Below are positions 51,071-60,192 of a stretch of 64,000 bases of DNA, one piece after another. The notes beneath the pieces were generated by a model, which saw nothing but the letters and a program-made list of their open reading frames with translations, was not told the origin of the DNA and did not search any database. How positions within the stretch are numbered: position 1 is the first letter of the stretch; each line of letters opens with the position of its first letter. The position numbers and the translations under genes were made by a program. Source of the DNA: Allobosea sp. Tri-44 (GTDB lineage Bacteria > Pseudomonadota > Alphaproteobacteria > Rhizobiales > Beijerinckiaceae); assembly GCF_004123845.1 (NCBI RefSeq), contig NZ_NBDP01000019.1, forward strand, positions 248,001-312,000, in the 5' to 3' direction.

Positions 51071-52434
51071 CCGCGAACCTTTTCGCTTTGCGATTTCGTC
51101 CACCACGGCGTCGGATCGATCGAGACGCCGTCTTTCCTGAACTCGATATAGAGGACCGGCTCGCCGGTCCCCGCTCCCACATTCGTCGCGGCCGCTTCCG
51201 CGGTCTCGCCCATTACCGCGACCGGCTCTCCCGCCAGCACAAACTGGTTCAACGACACGTCGATGCGCTGCATGCCTGCCAGAAGAACATAGTAACCATT
51301 GCCGGCATTGAGGATCAAGAGTTGGCCAAAGGAGCGGAACGGCCCCGCATAGACCACCCAGCCATCCGAAGGTGACGAAACCACGGCATTTGGCCGGGTT
51401 GAAAGCGAAATTCCGCGTGTCGGGGCGCCAACTTCATCGCTCGACCCAAATCCACGCAATTGTGAACCGGCGACCGGCAAAGGCAGCATGCCGCGCAATT
51501 CCTGGAAGGCTGCCTTGGGGGCGAGCCGGGCAGGATCGCGGAAGGCGAGCTGCGCCATGCGCTGGCGCTGCTCCTGCGTCTCGGCCTCGATTGCGCGGCG
51601 GGCGGCGTCCGCGGCGCGGGTGGCCGAGGAGATGTCCTTCTCGATGCGTTCGACGAGCTCACGCAGCGTCCTGGCTTGCGCCGCGAGTTCGCCGCCGGTG
51701 GCGCGCTGCGTCTCGATGTCCTGCGCGGCGCTCGTCTCGCGTACACGCCGCGCCTCGATCAGCGACGCCAGGCGTTGGCGCTCGCCGGCCAATCCCTCCA
51801 TCTCGGCAGCGATGGCCTTGCGCTCATCGGCGATGCGTTCGCGCAGGCGCACCAGCTCGGCGAGGTCGGTGCCGAGGATCGTGATCTCCTGGCGCAGATC
51901 GGGCACGACCGCACCGAGCAGCATCGAGGCACGCACCGCCTCCAAGATATCCTCCGGCCGGACCAGCACCGCCGGCGGCGGTCGGTGGCCGATGCGCTGG
52001 AGTGCGGCGAGGACCTCGCCGATCAGGCCGCGCCGGCTTTCCAGCGAGCGCCGGATCGCGGTCTCGCTGGTCTGCAGCAGGGAGAGACGCTGCTCGAGCC
52101 CGGCGATGCGGCCTTCGGCTCCTTGCGTGCGGGCGGTGGTGTCGAGCAGGGCCTGGTTGAGCTTGGTCCGGTCGGCGCGGATGCCCGCGATCTCGGCTTC
52201 GAGCTTGGCGCGCGCGTCTGCGCTACCGGCGAGCCGCTCCTCGATCGCCTTGAGCTCGGCTTCGCGGGCGCGCTTCTCCTCACGCTTCTGCTCGGTCTCG
52301 CGGGCGGTCTGCTCCGAATCAGGGGTGGCAGCCGTCTGAGCCAGAGCGGTGCCGGCGGCGAGGCAGGCGCACAGCAGCGCCGGCCAGGGCCGGAGTGCGC
52401 GCAAAATCCGAATCAGCCGGGAGGGGCGGGTCAT
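51067..52434 (-). CDS. EnvC-like murein hydrolase activator (coiled coil plus degenerate LytM domain), 455 aa
   Basis: A signal peptide (ALLCACLAAGTALAQ, cleaved near residue 33) precedes a long charged coiled coil (residues about 40-290) and a C-terminal LytM/M23 domain (VVSSPSDGWVVYAGPFRSFGQ...). The zinc ligands of active M23 peptidases are missing: the usual H-x-H strand reads NGYYVLLAG and no H-x3-D is present at the domain start. This matches EnvC-type activators, which stimulate amidases and do not cut peptidoglycan themselves. It is coupled to rlmH upstream and the protease downstream by four-base overlaps. Confidence 0.9.
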   Translation of the reverse strand: MTRPSRLIRILRALRPWPALLCACLAAGTALAQTAATPDSEQTARETEQKREEKRAREAELKAIEERLAGSADARAKLEAEIAGIRADRTKLNQALLDTTARTQGAEGRIAGLEQRLSLLQTSETAIRRSLESRRGLIGEVLAALQRIGHRPPPAVLVRPEDILEAVRASMLLGAVVPDLRQEITILGTDLAELVRLRERIADERKAIAAEMEGLAGERQRLASLIEARRVRETSAAQDIETQRATGGELAAQARTLRELVERIEKDISSATRAADAARRAIEAETQEQRQRMAQLAFRDPARLAPKAAFQELRGMLPLPVAGSQLRGFGSSDEVGAPTRGISLSTRPNAVVSSPSDGWVVYAGPFRSFGQLLILNAGNGYYVLLAGMQRIDVSLNQFVLAGEPVAVMGETAEAAATNVGAGTGEPVLYIEFRKDGVSIDPTPWWTKSQSEKVRG

Positions 52435-52913
52435 GCCCGATGATAGGGGTGGCCGGCCATGATCGTCATCGCCCGATAGAGCTGTTCGAGCACGAGCGCC
52501 CGGACGATCTGGTGCGGAATGGTCAGCGCGCCAAAGGAGAGCACCAAGGTGGCGCGCTCGCGCAGCTCGGCATCGAGCCCGTCGGCGCCGCCGATCAGCA
52601 GGCTCGCGGCTGGGATTCCGCCGTCGCGCGCAGTGGCGAGACGGCTGGCGAAGGCGTCGCTGTCCAGGCTCCTGCCGCGCTCATCCAGGGCAATGACGAG
52701 CCCGGAGGGGGGCAGGCGCTCTGCGATCAACCTGGCTTCGTCGCGGCGGCGCTCCTCGGTGCGGCGGCCGCGGCTTTCGGCGAGCTCGACGACATCGGGC
52801 CCGCTCAGGCCGAGCCCGCGGGCAAGGCCCTGGGAGCGTTCCTGATAACGGGCGCAAAGGTCGCGCTCCGGCCCGTCCTTGAGGCGGCCGACGGCGATGA
52901 CCGACAGGCGCAC
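52431..52913 (-). CDS. rlmH: 23S rRNA pseudouridine(1915)-N3 methyltransferase, 160 aa
   Basis: RlmH (YbeA) SPOUT methyltransferase. The N-terminal MRLSVIAVGRLKDGPERDL is typical. The SAM-binding trefoil knot contains VIALDERGRSLDS, LLIGGADGLD and LSFGALTIPHQIVRALVLEQLYRA. Length of 160 is typical. It follows rsfS by 12 bases and precedes the EnvC-like gene, the usual order nadD-rsfS-rlmH-envC-ctp. Confidence 0.96.
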   Translation of the reverse strand: MRLSVIAVGRLKDGPERDLCARYQERSQGLARGLGLSGPDVVELAESRGRRTEERRRDEARLIAERLPPSGLVIALDERGRSLDSDAFASRLATARDGGIPAASLLIGGADGLDAELRERATLVLSFGALTIPHQIVRALVLEQLYRAMTIMAGHPYHRA

Positions 52914-52925
52914 GAGAACTGAAAC

Positions 52926-53366
52926 TCAGCCGTCGAGGCGCTCACGCGGCCGGTCGGCACCCCACATCTTTTCGAGATTGTAGAACTGGCGCACTTCCGG
53001 GCGGAAGATGTGAATGATCAGGTCGCCGGTGTCGATCAGCACCCAGTCGCAGGCAGGGAAGCCCTCGACCTTCGGCGTCTCGTGGCCAGCCTTCTTGAAG
53101 GCTTCGACGAGGCTGTCGGCGATCGAGCCGACATGGCGGTTGACCCGGCCGGAGGCAATGATCATGGCGTCTGCCAGCGAGGTCTTGCCGACCAGATCGA
53201 TCACGGTGGCGTCCTCGGCCTTCATGTCGTCCAGGACCTGGAGCGCGAGCGCAATGCTGGACGCGGCCGGGTTGTCGGTCAGGGCAGCCGGGGGAAGCGG
53301 CGTGGTGGCAGCTTCGCCGATCGATTGACGGTTCAGAGTCGTATCCTCACGTGACGACGCGCTCAC
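52926..53366 (-). CDS. rsfS: ribosome silencing factor, 146 aa
   Basis: RsfS binds ribosomal protein uL14 and blocks subunit joining under starvation. The conserved core is ALQVLDDMKAEDATVIDLVGKTSLADAMIIASGR, then HVGSIADSLVEAFK and GDWVLIDTGD-like CDWVLIDTGDLIIHIF. No ATG fits: I choose the GTG at 53366 (VSASSREDTTLNRQ). The start is uncertain, because a GAGGA element also sits ahead of a CTG some ten codons later. The N-terminal extension before the core is low in conservation. It lies between nadD and rlmH. Confidence 0.9.
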   Translation of the reverse strand: MSASSREDTTLNRQSIGEAATTPLPPAALTDNPAASSIALALQVLDDMKAEDATVIDLVGKTSLADAMIIASGRVNRHVGSIADSLVEAFKKAGHETPKVEGFPACDWVLIDTGDLIIHIFRPEVRQFYNLEKMWGADRPRERLDG

Positions 53367-53404
53367 CGCGCGACGCCCCAATTTAGGCGCCGGGGGGCTG
53401 AAAT

Positions 53405-54016
53405 TCAATTGTTTTCGGCGAGCTCGCGCAGATAGGTCGAGGATAGTTCGGAGCGCCGCCCGTGCAGGAAAATCCAGGCTGGCGGCGTGCGCACCGGCAA
53501 GGCTGCGCCCTGATTCTCCGGCAAACGCCAGCGCGCCATCCAGTTGGCGGCGGGGGAGGCGACCGAGTGGAGGGTCGAGCCCGGGCGGTCGATCACCGCG
53601 ATCGGCATCATCCTGGCGATGGCGCGCCATTCGTTCCAGCGATGGAAATTCGCCAGATTGTCCGAACCCATGATCCAGACGAAGCGCACACCTGGGCAAC
53701 GGCGCTTCAACTGGCGCAGCGTGTCGGCGGTGTAGCGGGTGCGCAGCGTCGCCTCGATGCCGGTGACATTGATGTGACTGTGATTGGCGAGCGCCCGGGC
53801 CGTCGCGATGCGCTGCGTCAGCGGCGGCAAGGCATGGTTGTCTTTCAAGGGGTTGCCGGGGGTGACCAGCCACCAGACCCGGTCGAGCTGGAGCCGGCGC
53901 AAGGCGGTGAGGCTCGCCATGCGATGGCCGTCATGGGCCGGGTTGAAGGTGCCGCCGAACAGCCCGATGCGCAGGCCGGGCGCGTGCGGCGGCAGGCGCA
54001 GCTCCTCGGCGCTCAC
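53405..54016 (-). CDS. nadD: nicotinate-nucleotide adenylyltransferase, 203 aa
   Basis: NadD forms deamido-NAD from nicotinate mononucleotide and ATP. The nucleotidyltransferase motif is [14 protein letters not shown] (residues 18-31); the second motif is SSTYLREL near the C-terminus, with Ser-Ser-Thr in place of I-S-x-[17 protein letters not shown] is also typical. It starts with GTG at 54016, overlapping the proA stop (GTGA), which indicates coupling. Confidence 0.95.
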   Translation of the reverse strand: MSAEELRLPPHAPGLRIGLFGGTFNPAHDGHRMASLTALRRLQLDRVWWLVTPGNPLKDNHALPPLTQRIATARALANHSHINVTGIEATLRTRYTADTLRQLKRRCPGVRFVWIMGSDNLANFHRWNEWRAIARMMPIAVIDRPGSTLHSVASPAANWMARWRLPENQGAALPVRTPPAWIFLHGRRSELSSTYLRELAENN

Positions 54017-55320
54017 GGTCGGACTTGGCCCCGGCCATGGACCCGATATTTGAAGGAGCAGAGCTGCTCGACGCCGACGGGGCCGCGGGCATGCATGCGG
54101 CCGGTGGCAATGCCGATCTCGGCGCCGAAGCCGAACTCGCCGCCATCGGCGAACTGGGTCGAGGCATTGTGCAGGACGATCGCCGAATCGACTTCGACGA
54201 GGAAACGGGCTGCGGCGGCCTCGTCCGCCGTCACAATCGCATCGGTATGGTGCGAGCCATAGGTCTCGATATGCGCGATCGCGGCGTCGAGGCCAGCAAC
54301 CACCTTCACCGCGATGATGCGGTCGAGATATTCTGTGCGCCAGTCTTCCTCGCTCGCCGGCGTGACGCGCGGATCGACGGCCAGCGTCGCCTCGTCGCCG
54401 CGTACTGCGCAGCCCTCGTCGAGCAGGGCGGTGACGAGCGGCTGCAGATGCGTCGCGGCGCAGATTTCGTCGACTAGCAGCGTCTCGGCGGCGCCGCAGA
54501 CGCCGGTGCGGCGCAGTTTGGCGTTGAGCAGGATCTCCTGCGCCATGTCGAGTTCGGCGGCGGCATGGACATAGACATGGCAGTTGCCGTCGAGATGGGC
54601 GAAGACCGGCACGCGCGCCTCCTTCTGCACCCGCGCGACGAGGCTCTTGCCGCCGCGCGGCACGACCACGTCGATCGTGCCGTCGAGCCCCTTGAGAATC
54701 TCGCCGACAGCGGCTCGGTCGCGGCTCGGCACGAGCTGGATCGCCTCGCGCGGCAGGCCGGCCGCAGCGAGCCCGTCCTGCATCGCGGCGGCGATCTCGC
54801 TCGAGGTCCGGAAACTGTCGGAACCGGCGCGCAGGATTGCGACATTGCCGCTTTTCAGGCAGAGCGCGCCGGCATCGGCGGTGACGTTGGGGCGGCTCTC
54901 GAAGATCACGGCGACCACGCCGAGCGGGGTGGCGACGCGCTCGAAGAACAAGCCATTGGGTTGCGTCCAGCTCGCCAGCACGCGCCCTACGGGATCGGGC
55001 AAGGCGGCAATATCGGCGACGGCCTGGGCGATCGCCTCCAGGCGGGCGTCATCGAGGGCGAGCCGGTCAATGAATGAGGCGGCGAGGCCGGCGGCCTGCC
55101 CATCAGCGAGATCCTGACGATTGGCGGCGAGGATCGCCGGGGCGCGCTCGCGCAAGGCGACGGCCATGGCCGCGAGCGCACGATCACGCTGCTCAGCCGG
55201 CGCGGTGCCGACCCGGCGCGCCGCGGCGCGGGCGCCCCGGCCGAGCGCGCCCATCAGCGTGGCGACATCGCCGTTCTCGTTGTCAGGCGCGGGCATGCGC
55301 CGGGCGCTTTCGCTGGTCAT
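54013..55320 (-). CDS. proA: glutamate-5-semialdehyde dehydrogenase (gamma-glutamyl phosphate reductase), 435 aa
   Basis: Second enzyme of proline biosynthesis, an NADPH-dependent aldehyde-dehydrogenase-fold reductase. Conserved elements seen: [44 protein letters not shown] and the catalytic-cysteine region [19 protein letters not shown]. Length is normal. It lies 18 bases after proB and is coupled to nadD. Confidence 0.97.
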   Translation of the reverse strand: MTSESARRMPAPDNENGDVATLMGALGRGARAAARRVGTAPAEQRDRALAAMAVALRERAPAILAANRQDLADGQAAGLAASFIDRLALDDARLEAIAQAVADIAALPDPVGRVLASWTQPNGLFFERVATPLGVVAVIFESRPNVTADAGALCLKSGNVAILRAGSDSFRTSSEIAAAMQDGLAAAGLPREAIQLVPSRDRAAVGEILKGLDGTIDVVVPRGGKSLVARVQKEARVPVFAHLDGNCHVYVHAAAELDMAQEILLNAKLRRTGVCGAAETLLVDEICAATHLQPLVTALLDEGCAVRGDEATLAVDPRVTPASEEDWRTEYLDRIIAVKVVAGLDAAIAHIETYGSHHTDAIVTADEAAAARFLVEVDSAIVLHNASTQFADGGEFGFGAEIGIATGRMHARGPVGVEQLCSFKYRVHGRGQVRP

Positions 55321-55338
55321 TATGGGCCTGAAGTTTCC

Positions 55339-56478
55339 TCACGCGCCCGGATCGTAGCCGAGGCGCAGCGCCATGTCGTCCCGGTGAATCATCTCGGCGC
55401 GGCCGGGATAGCCGAGCACCGCCTCGATATCGCGTGAGGCTTTGCCCAGCACGCGTGCCGCCTCGTCCGCATCATAGGCGACGAGACCGCGGCCGAGTTC
55501 GCTGCCGTCGCCGGCACGGATCACCACGGCGTCGCCGCGACTGAAGGCGCCTTCGATCCGGGTCACGCCGACCGGCAGCAGGCTCGCGCCGCCGCGCAAG
55601 GCGCGGGTGGCACCGTCGTCGACATGGAGCGTGCCGCGCGGTTCGAGCGAGCCGGCGATCCAGGTCTTGCGCGCCGTGGCGGGCGTAGAGGCGCTGAGGA
55701 ACCAGGAGCAGCGTGCGCCTTCGGCGACGGCTCGCAGTGGATTCTTGGCGCGGCCATCGGCGATCAGCATATGGGCGCCGCCGGCGGTCGCGATCTTGCC
55801 GGCCTCGATCTTGGTGCGCATGCCGCCACGGGAGAGTTCGGAAGCCGCGCCGCCGGCCATCGCCTCGATCGCAGGCGTGATCGCCGGGATGACCGGGATG
55901 TGCCTGGCGTCCGGGCTGGACAGAGGCGGGGCGGTATAGAGCCCGTCAATGTCGGAAAACAGCACCAGGAGGTCGGCGCCGGCCATGGTGGCGACGCGGG
56001 CAGCGAGCCGATCATTGTCGCCATAGCGGATCTCGGAGGTGGCGACGGTGTCGTTCTCATTGATGACGGGAACGGCGCGCAGGTCCAGCAGCCGGCCGAG
56101 CGTCGCACGGGCGTTGAGATAGCGCCGACGCTCCTCGGTATCGGCGAGGGTCAGCAGGATCTGGCCGGCATTGAGCCCGTGATGGCCGAGCGCTTCCGAC
56201 CAGTTGCGGGCGAGCGCGATCTGGCCGATCGCGGCGGAGGCCTGGCTTTCCTCGAGCTTGAGCGGGCCGGCCGGCAGCTTCAGCACGGTGCGGCCAAGCG
56301 CGATCGCGCCGGAGGAGACGACGAGAACGTCGGCGCCGCGGCCGTGCAGTTCGGCGAGGTCCTCGGCGAGCGCGGCGAGCCAGGCATGGCGCAGACGCCC
56401 CTGTGCGCGATCAACGAGCAGGGACGAGCCGACCTTGACGACGATGCGGCGGAACTGGTCGAGGACAGGCAGGTTCAC
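55339..56478 (-). CDS. proB: glutamate 5-kinase, 379 aa
   Basis: First enzyme of proline biosynthesis, with an N-terminal amino-acid-kinase domain ([34 protein letters not shown]) and a C-terminal PUA domain (from about residue 275). Start codon is uncertain: a GTG at 56478 gives [17 protein letters not shown], a normal N-terminus; a TTG at 56505 would add nine residues. No ATG is available. It heads the block proB-proA-nadD-rsfS-rlmH. In many relatives the GTPase gene obgE precedes proB, but here it does not. Confidence 0.94.
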   Translation of the reverse strand: MNLPVLDQFRRIVVKVGSSLLVDRAQGRLRHAWLAALAEDLAELHGRGADVLVVSSGAIALGRTVLKLPAGPLKLEESQASAAIGQIALARNWSEALGHHGLNAGQILLTLADTEERRRYLNARATLGRLLDLRAVPVINENDTVATSEIRYGDNDRLAARVATMAGADLLVLFSDIDGLYTAPPLSSPDARHIPVIPAITPAIEAMAGGAASELSRGGMRTKIEAGKIATAGGAHMLIADGRAKNPLRAVAEGARCSWFLSASTPATARKTWIAGSLEPRGTLHVDDGATRALRGGASLLPVGVTRIEGAFSRGDAVVIRAGDGSELGRGLVAYDADEAARVLGKASRDIEAVLGYPGRAEMIHRDDMALRLGYDPGA

Positions 56479-56596
56479 GGCGGGACCGGGCTTCAAGGCG
56501 GGCAAGACAGTGCCTGTCGCCGTTCCTTGGCCAAATCGCCGGCATTGTAAAGCAGCGCACGCGCATTGCCGCTGCGCCCCGGGTGGTAGAGACCCG

Positions 56597-57184
56597 TCAG
56601 ACCGGTGCGCCGAGCACGCGGACGATCCAGTAGGCCTGGTAGGCGATGTGGACCAACGCCGTTGCGAGCTGCAGGCGCTTGTTGGCGAAGAGCGAGGCGA
56701 GCAGGCAGAGCCCGAGACCGAACGGGACCTGCACGAGATAATCGGCGCTGTAATGGCTCCAGCGCTCGGAGCCCTTGATTGCGGTATCGACGAGGTCGAG
56801 GACGAAGGTCAGCGCGAAGAGCCCGAAGAACCAGCGCCTGCGGTTAAGGAAATAGTCCTCGTAATCGGCATATTCGTCGAGATCGTCCGGGAACAGCAGC
56901 GCGCAGAGCAGGAAGAGTGTCAGCGCGTAGACGATCAGGAAGATGAAGGTGCTGAAGGTCAGGCTCGGCAGCCGGGACAGCGCGAACTCCCACCACCAGA
57001 ACAAAGCGAGCTCGACCAGCAGGGAAAAAACCCACAGCAGATGGATCGCCGAGAGGCGATAGCGCTTCGGGTGCTGGATCAGCCTGGCGAGGCCGGTGAG
57101 CAGCCGCGTGATCGCGAGGCCGATCACCATGCCGATGACGATGCGGATATGGGGGAAGAGCTCGTTGACGGCCTGTGGATCCAT
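56597..57184 (-). CDS. multi-pass membrane protein of unknown function, 195 aa
   Basis: A 195-residue protein with five or six predicted helices: [61 protein letters not shown] and two or three more. An acidic loop [20 protein letters not shown] lies mid-protein. The start is the ATG at 57184; a longer in-frame start at 57307 would add 41 residues without membrane or family features. I do not recognise a characterised family. The open frame is well conserved in composition and stands alone between proB and the divergent rpsU. Confidence 0.7.
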   Translation of the reverse strand: MDPQAVNELFPHIRIVIGMVIGLAITRLLTGLARLIQHPKRYRLSAIHLLWVFSLLVELALFWWWEFALSRLPSLTFSTFIFLIVYALTLFLLCALLFPDDLDEYADYEDYFLNRRRWFFGLFALTFVLDLVDTAIKGSERWSHYSADYLVQVPFGLGLCLLASLFANKRLQLATALVHIAYQAYWIVRVLGAPV

Positions 57185-57395
57185 GGTGTCCGGTGCGATC
57201 GACGGGAGGCTCAAGGGTGCATGGCGGGCCGTGTCATGCCAAGAGCCGTAAGGCGATGCGGGTTCGCCATGCGCAGAACGAGATACAACAGGGGTGGCGC
57301 TGGCCATTGATTTCTGTTACCGGGGCGCACAATTCATCAAGGGTCGGGCTCAGCCTGGCCCTTTTTCCTTCCATCCTGCAAAGCTGGAGACACGG

Positions 57396-57659
57396 ATGCA
57401 GGTTCTCGTGCGCGACAATAATGTCGATCAGGCCATTCGCGTTCTTAAGAAGAAATTGCAGCGCGAAGGCGTGTTCCGCGAGATGAAGCGTCGCGCTTCG
57501 TATGAGAAGCCGTCCGAGCAGCGCGCCCGCGAGAAGGCCGAGGCCGTCCGCCGCGCCCGTAAGCTCGCCCGCAAGCAGGCTCAGCGCGAAGGTCTGATCG
57601 CCGCGCCGAAGCCGAAGGTGCTCAAGCCCCGCGCTGCCGGCGCAGCCGCCCCGCGCTGA
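57396..57659 (+). CDS. rpsU: 30S ribosomal protein S21, 87 aa
   Basis: bS21 with the usual [33 protein letters not shown] core, basic throughout, and an alphaproteobacterial Ala/Lys-rich C-terminal extension ([16 protein letters not shown]). Ribosome site CTGGAGA precedes the ATG at 57396; an upstream in-frame ATG at 57294 lacks family similarity. A hairpin follows the stop. It lies next to the DUF6481-type gene as in other Hyphomicrobiales. Confidence 0.96.
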   Translation: MQVLVRDNNVDQAIRVLKKKLQREGVFREMKRRASYEKPSEQRAREKAEAVRRARKLARKQAQREGLIAAPKPKVLKPRAAGAAAPR

Positions 57660-57674
57660 TTTCACTACAAAAAC

Positions 57675-57705
57675 CCCGCGCGCTGCATTATCTGCTGGGC
57701 GCGGG
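57675..57705 (+). terminator. hairpin after rpsU
   Basis: CCCGCGC (57675-57681) and GCGCGGG (57699-57705) form a seven-base-pair stem 16 bases after the rpsU stop, followed by CGGCATTTT. It may attenuate rather than fully stop transcription into the next gene. Confidence 0.5.
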
Positions 57706-57741
57706 CGGCATTTTCGCCCGAGCAACTCCTGAAGGCCAACC

Positions 57742-58116
57742 TTGAAGAATCCGAACGACCGCCATTTCACCGACCGCCAGGCCAACTCCGCCAATGCGAA
57801 GAAGGCCCTGCTCGAGCGCTTCAAGAAGCGCCCTGGGCCGGACGATCCGGTGATGGTGCAGCGTCGGGCCGAGCGCGAGGCGATCGCCGTCGCGCGGGCC
57901 GAGCGCGATGCCAAGAAGGAAGCGGAGCGCCTGGAAGCCGAGCGCCTCGCCGCCCTGGAACGCGCAGCCCAGGAGGAGGCCGAGCGTCTGGCCGAGATCG
58001 AGCGCGAAGTGCAGCGCAAGGCCGAGCAGGCCAAGCGTGATGCCGAGCGGCCGCGCCGCGTGCTGCTCGAGGCCGTGCAGTACATGGAGATGCGGGTCGC
58101 CGGTAAGCGCCGCTGA
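57742..58116 (+). CDS. DUF6481-family coiled-coil protein, 124 aa
   Basis: Very charged, largely helical protein: MKNPNDRHFTDRQANSANAKKALLERFK, then a Glu/Arg/Ala-rich coiled coil (residues about 40-110). It begins with TTG at 57742 behind a GAAGG ribosome site. I recognise it as DUF6481, a family without known function that occurs near rpsU in Hyphomicrobiales. The N-terminal part resembles nucleic-acid- or ribosome-associated small proteins in charge only. A strong terminator follows, so rpsU and this gene form one unit. Confidence 0.8.
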   Translation: MKNPNDRHFTDRQANSANAKKALLERFKKRPGPDDPVMVQRRAEREAIAVARAERDAKKEAERLEAERLAALERAAQEEAERLAEIEREVQRKAEQAKRDAERPRRVLLEAVQYMEMRVAGKRR

Positions 58117-58150
58117 ACACGAATTCTCGATCAGGTTCGTCCGATTGATG

Positions 58151-58184
58151 ACGGCGCCGCACTTTGTGCGGCGCCGTTTTCTTT
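58151..58184 (+). terminator. Rho-independent terminator of the rpsU/DUF6481 unit
   Basis: Perfect 12-base-pair stem ACGGCGCCGCAC (58151-58162) and GTGCGGCGCCGT (58166-58177) with a three-base loop, followed by TTTCTTT. Confidence 0.92.
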
Positions 58185-58394
58185 GGCGCATAGGCGTTCG
58201 CTATGCCGTTTCTTTCCGCGGGGGAATAGCACTCGTTCCCTTGGGAACATTATCCCTTTCGCCTGCAACTAAAGTGCAATGACTTCCACGCTTGCTATCT
58301 CCCCGTGCGGCCGAAACTCTGAAGGCTGACGGCCATCAGAGCCGCAAACAATGCACGCCGGCTTCAACGGCGCCATTTCTCTGGGGAGAGAACC

Positions 58395-59510
58395 ATGACG
58401 TCCGAAGCGACGAAGACGCGCGCCAATAGGCGCAATTTCCTGAAAGTGGCCGGGCTCGCAGGTGCAGGCGCAATCGCCATGCCGCAGGTCAGCCGGGCGC
58501 AGACCGTGACCTGGAAATTCCAGTCGACCTGGCCGACCAAGGACATCTTCCACGAATTCGCGGGGGATTTCGCCAAGCGCATCAACGACATGTCGGGCGG
58601 GCGGCTGAAAGTCGACGTGCTCGCCGCCGGCGCCGTCGTGCCGGCCTTCCAGATGCAAGACGCCGTCGCGGCCGGCATCCTCGACGGCGGCCACGGCGTC
58701 TCCGCCTATTGGTACGGCAAGAACAAGGCGTTCTCGCTGTTCGGCACGCCACCGGCGCTGGGCTGGGATGCCACCAACTTCCTCGGCTGGATGAACCATG
58801 GCGGTGGCTACGACCTCTATAACGACCTGGTCCAGACGCAGCTCAAGCTCAATCTGGTCGGCTTCTTCTCCGGGCCGATGCCGTGCCAGCCACTCGGCTG
58901 GTTCAAGAAGGAACTGAAGACCGCCGATGACTTCAAGGGCCTGAAATACCGCACCGTCGGCCTTGCCGCCGACCTGATGCGCGAGATGGGCGCGGCCGTC
59001 ACCATCCTCGCCGGCGGCGAGATCGTCCCGGCGCTGGAGCGCGGCGTCATCGACGGGGCCGAGTTCAACAACCCGTCCTCGGATTCGATGCTCGGCTTCC
59101 AGGATGTCGCCAAGGTCTACATGCTGCAGAGCTACCATCAGGCGGCGGAGAGCTTCGAGCTGCTCTTCAACAAGACCAAGTTCGACGCGCTCTCGCCCGA
59201 GCAGAAGGCGATCATCAAGTACTCGGCCGAATCGGCCTCCTCCGACATGATCTGGAAGGCACTCGACCGCTATTCCAAGGATCTCGAAATGCTGCGGGGC
59301 AAGGGAGTCAACGTCGTCACAACGCCGGAAGTGATCCTCAAGGCGCAGCTTGCCGCCTGGGACAAGGTGCTGGAGAAGCTCGGCGGCGAGAGCCCCTTCT
59401 TCAAGAAGGTGGTCGACAGCCAGAAGGACTGGGTCAAGCGCACCGTCGCCTACCAGCGCGTCAACGAACCCTCGCGCGACCTCGCCTTCAACCACTTCTT
59501 CAAGACCTGA
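58395..59510 (+). CDS. TRAP transporter solute-binding protein (DctP type), 371 aa
   Basis: Periplasmic TRAP solute-binding protein exported by the Tat system: twin-arginine start TRANRRNFLKVAGLAGAG, cleavage near VSRAQ (residue 36). Features of the family: WKFQSTWPTKDIFHEFAGDFAKRI and ALERGVIDGAEFNNPSSDSMLG. The Arg in LKYRTVGLAADLMREMGA is at the usual carboxylate-clamp site, so an organic acid ligand is expected. Many Tat-exported relatives bind 2-oxo acids; the ligand here is not known. First gene of a P-Q-M operon. Confidence 0.92.
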   Translation: MTSEATKTRANRRNFLKVAGLAGAGAIAMPQVSRAQTVTWKFQSTWPTKDIFHEFAGDFAKRINDMSGGRLKVDVLAAGAVVPAFQMQDAVAAGILDGGHGVSAYWYGKNKAFSLFGTPPALGWDATNFLGWMNHGGGYDLYNDLVQTQLKLNLVGFFSGPMPCQPLGWFKKELKTADDFKGLKYRTVGLAADLMREMGAAVTILAGGEIVPALERGVIDGAEFNNPSSDSMLGFQDVAKVYMLQSYHQAAESFELLFNKTKFDALSPEQKAIIKYSAESASSDMIWKALDRYSKDLEMLRGKGVNVVTTPEVILKAQLAAWDKVLEKLGGESPFFKKVVDSQKDWVKRTVAYQRVNEPSRDLAFNHFFKT

Positions 59511-59598
59511 AGGCCGCTGCCTCGACGAAAGCCGCGTCCGCCATCTCCGTGATGGCGGGCGCTCTTTGCCAATCCGGGACAGCAGGCGACGGACGCGG

Positions 59599-60192
59599 AT
59601 GAAACTGATCCTGGCGATCGACAAGTTCAACACGGCCATCGGCAAGCTCGCCGGCTGGACGATCCTGATCCTGACGCTGGCGATCAGCTACGAGGTCTTC
59701 GCCCGCTATGTGCTGCGCGCGCCGACCGAATGGGCCTTCGACGTCAGCTACATCCTCTACGGCACGTTGTTCATGCTGGCCGGACCCTATGCGCTCGCCC
59801 GCAACGCCCATGTCCGCGGCGATTTCCTTTATCGCGCCTGGAGCCCGCGGACACAGGCGCGGCTCGACCTGGCGCTCTACGTCCTCTTCTTCTTTCCCGG
59901 CATCATCGCGCTGGCCTGGGCCGGCTACAAGTTCGCGGCCTTCTCCTGGATGATCGGCGAGCACTCCTCGAACTCGCCGAACGGGCCGCCGCTCTACCAT
60001 TTCAAGTCGCTGATCCCGATCGCCGGCGTGCTGATGACGCTGCAGGGGCTGGCCGAGGTGGCGCGCTGCATCATCTGCCTGCGCACCGGCGAATGGCCGC
60101 CGCGGCTGCACGATGTCGAGGAAACCGAGAAGCTCATTCTCGAACAGGCCGCGGCCGCGCAGGGCGCGCCCGATGCCGGGAAAGCGATCTGA
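59599..60192 (+). CDS. TRAP transporter small permease (DctQ type), 197 aa
   Basis: Four-helix small membrane subunit: WTILILTLAISYEVFARYVL, ILYGTLFMLAGPYALARNAHVRGDF, LYVLFFFPGIIALAWAGY and SLIPIAGVLMTLQGLAEVAR. The ARNAHVRGDF stretch is a family hallmark. Start ATG at 59599. It is longer than minimal DctQ proteins through a cytoplasmic C-terminal tail. The stop overlaps the large permease start. Confidence 0.92.
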   Translation: MKLILAIDKFNTAIGKLAGWTILILTLAISYEVFARYVLRAPTEWAFDVSYILYGTLFMLAGPYALARNAHVRGDFLYRAWSPRTQARLDLALYVLFFFPGIIALAWAGYKFAAFSWMIGEHSSNSPNGPPLYHFKSLIPIAGVLMTLQGLAEVARCIICLRTGEWPPRLHDVEETEKLILEQAAAAQGAPDAGKAI

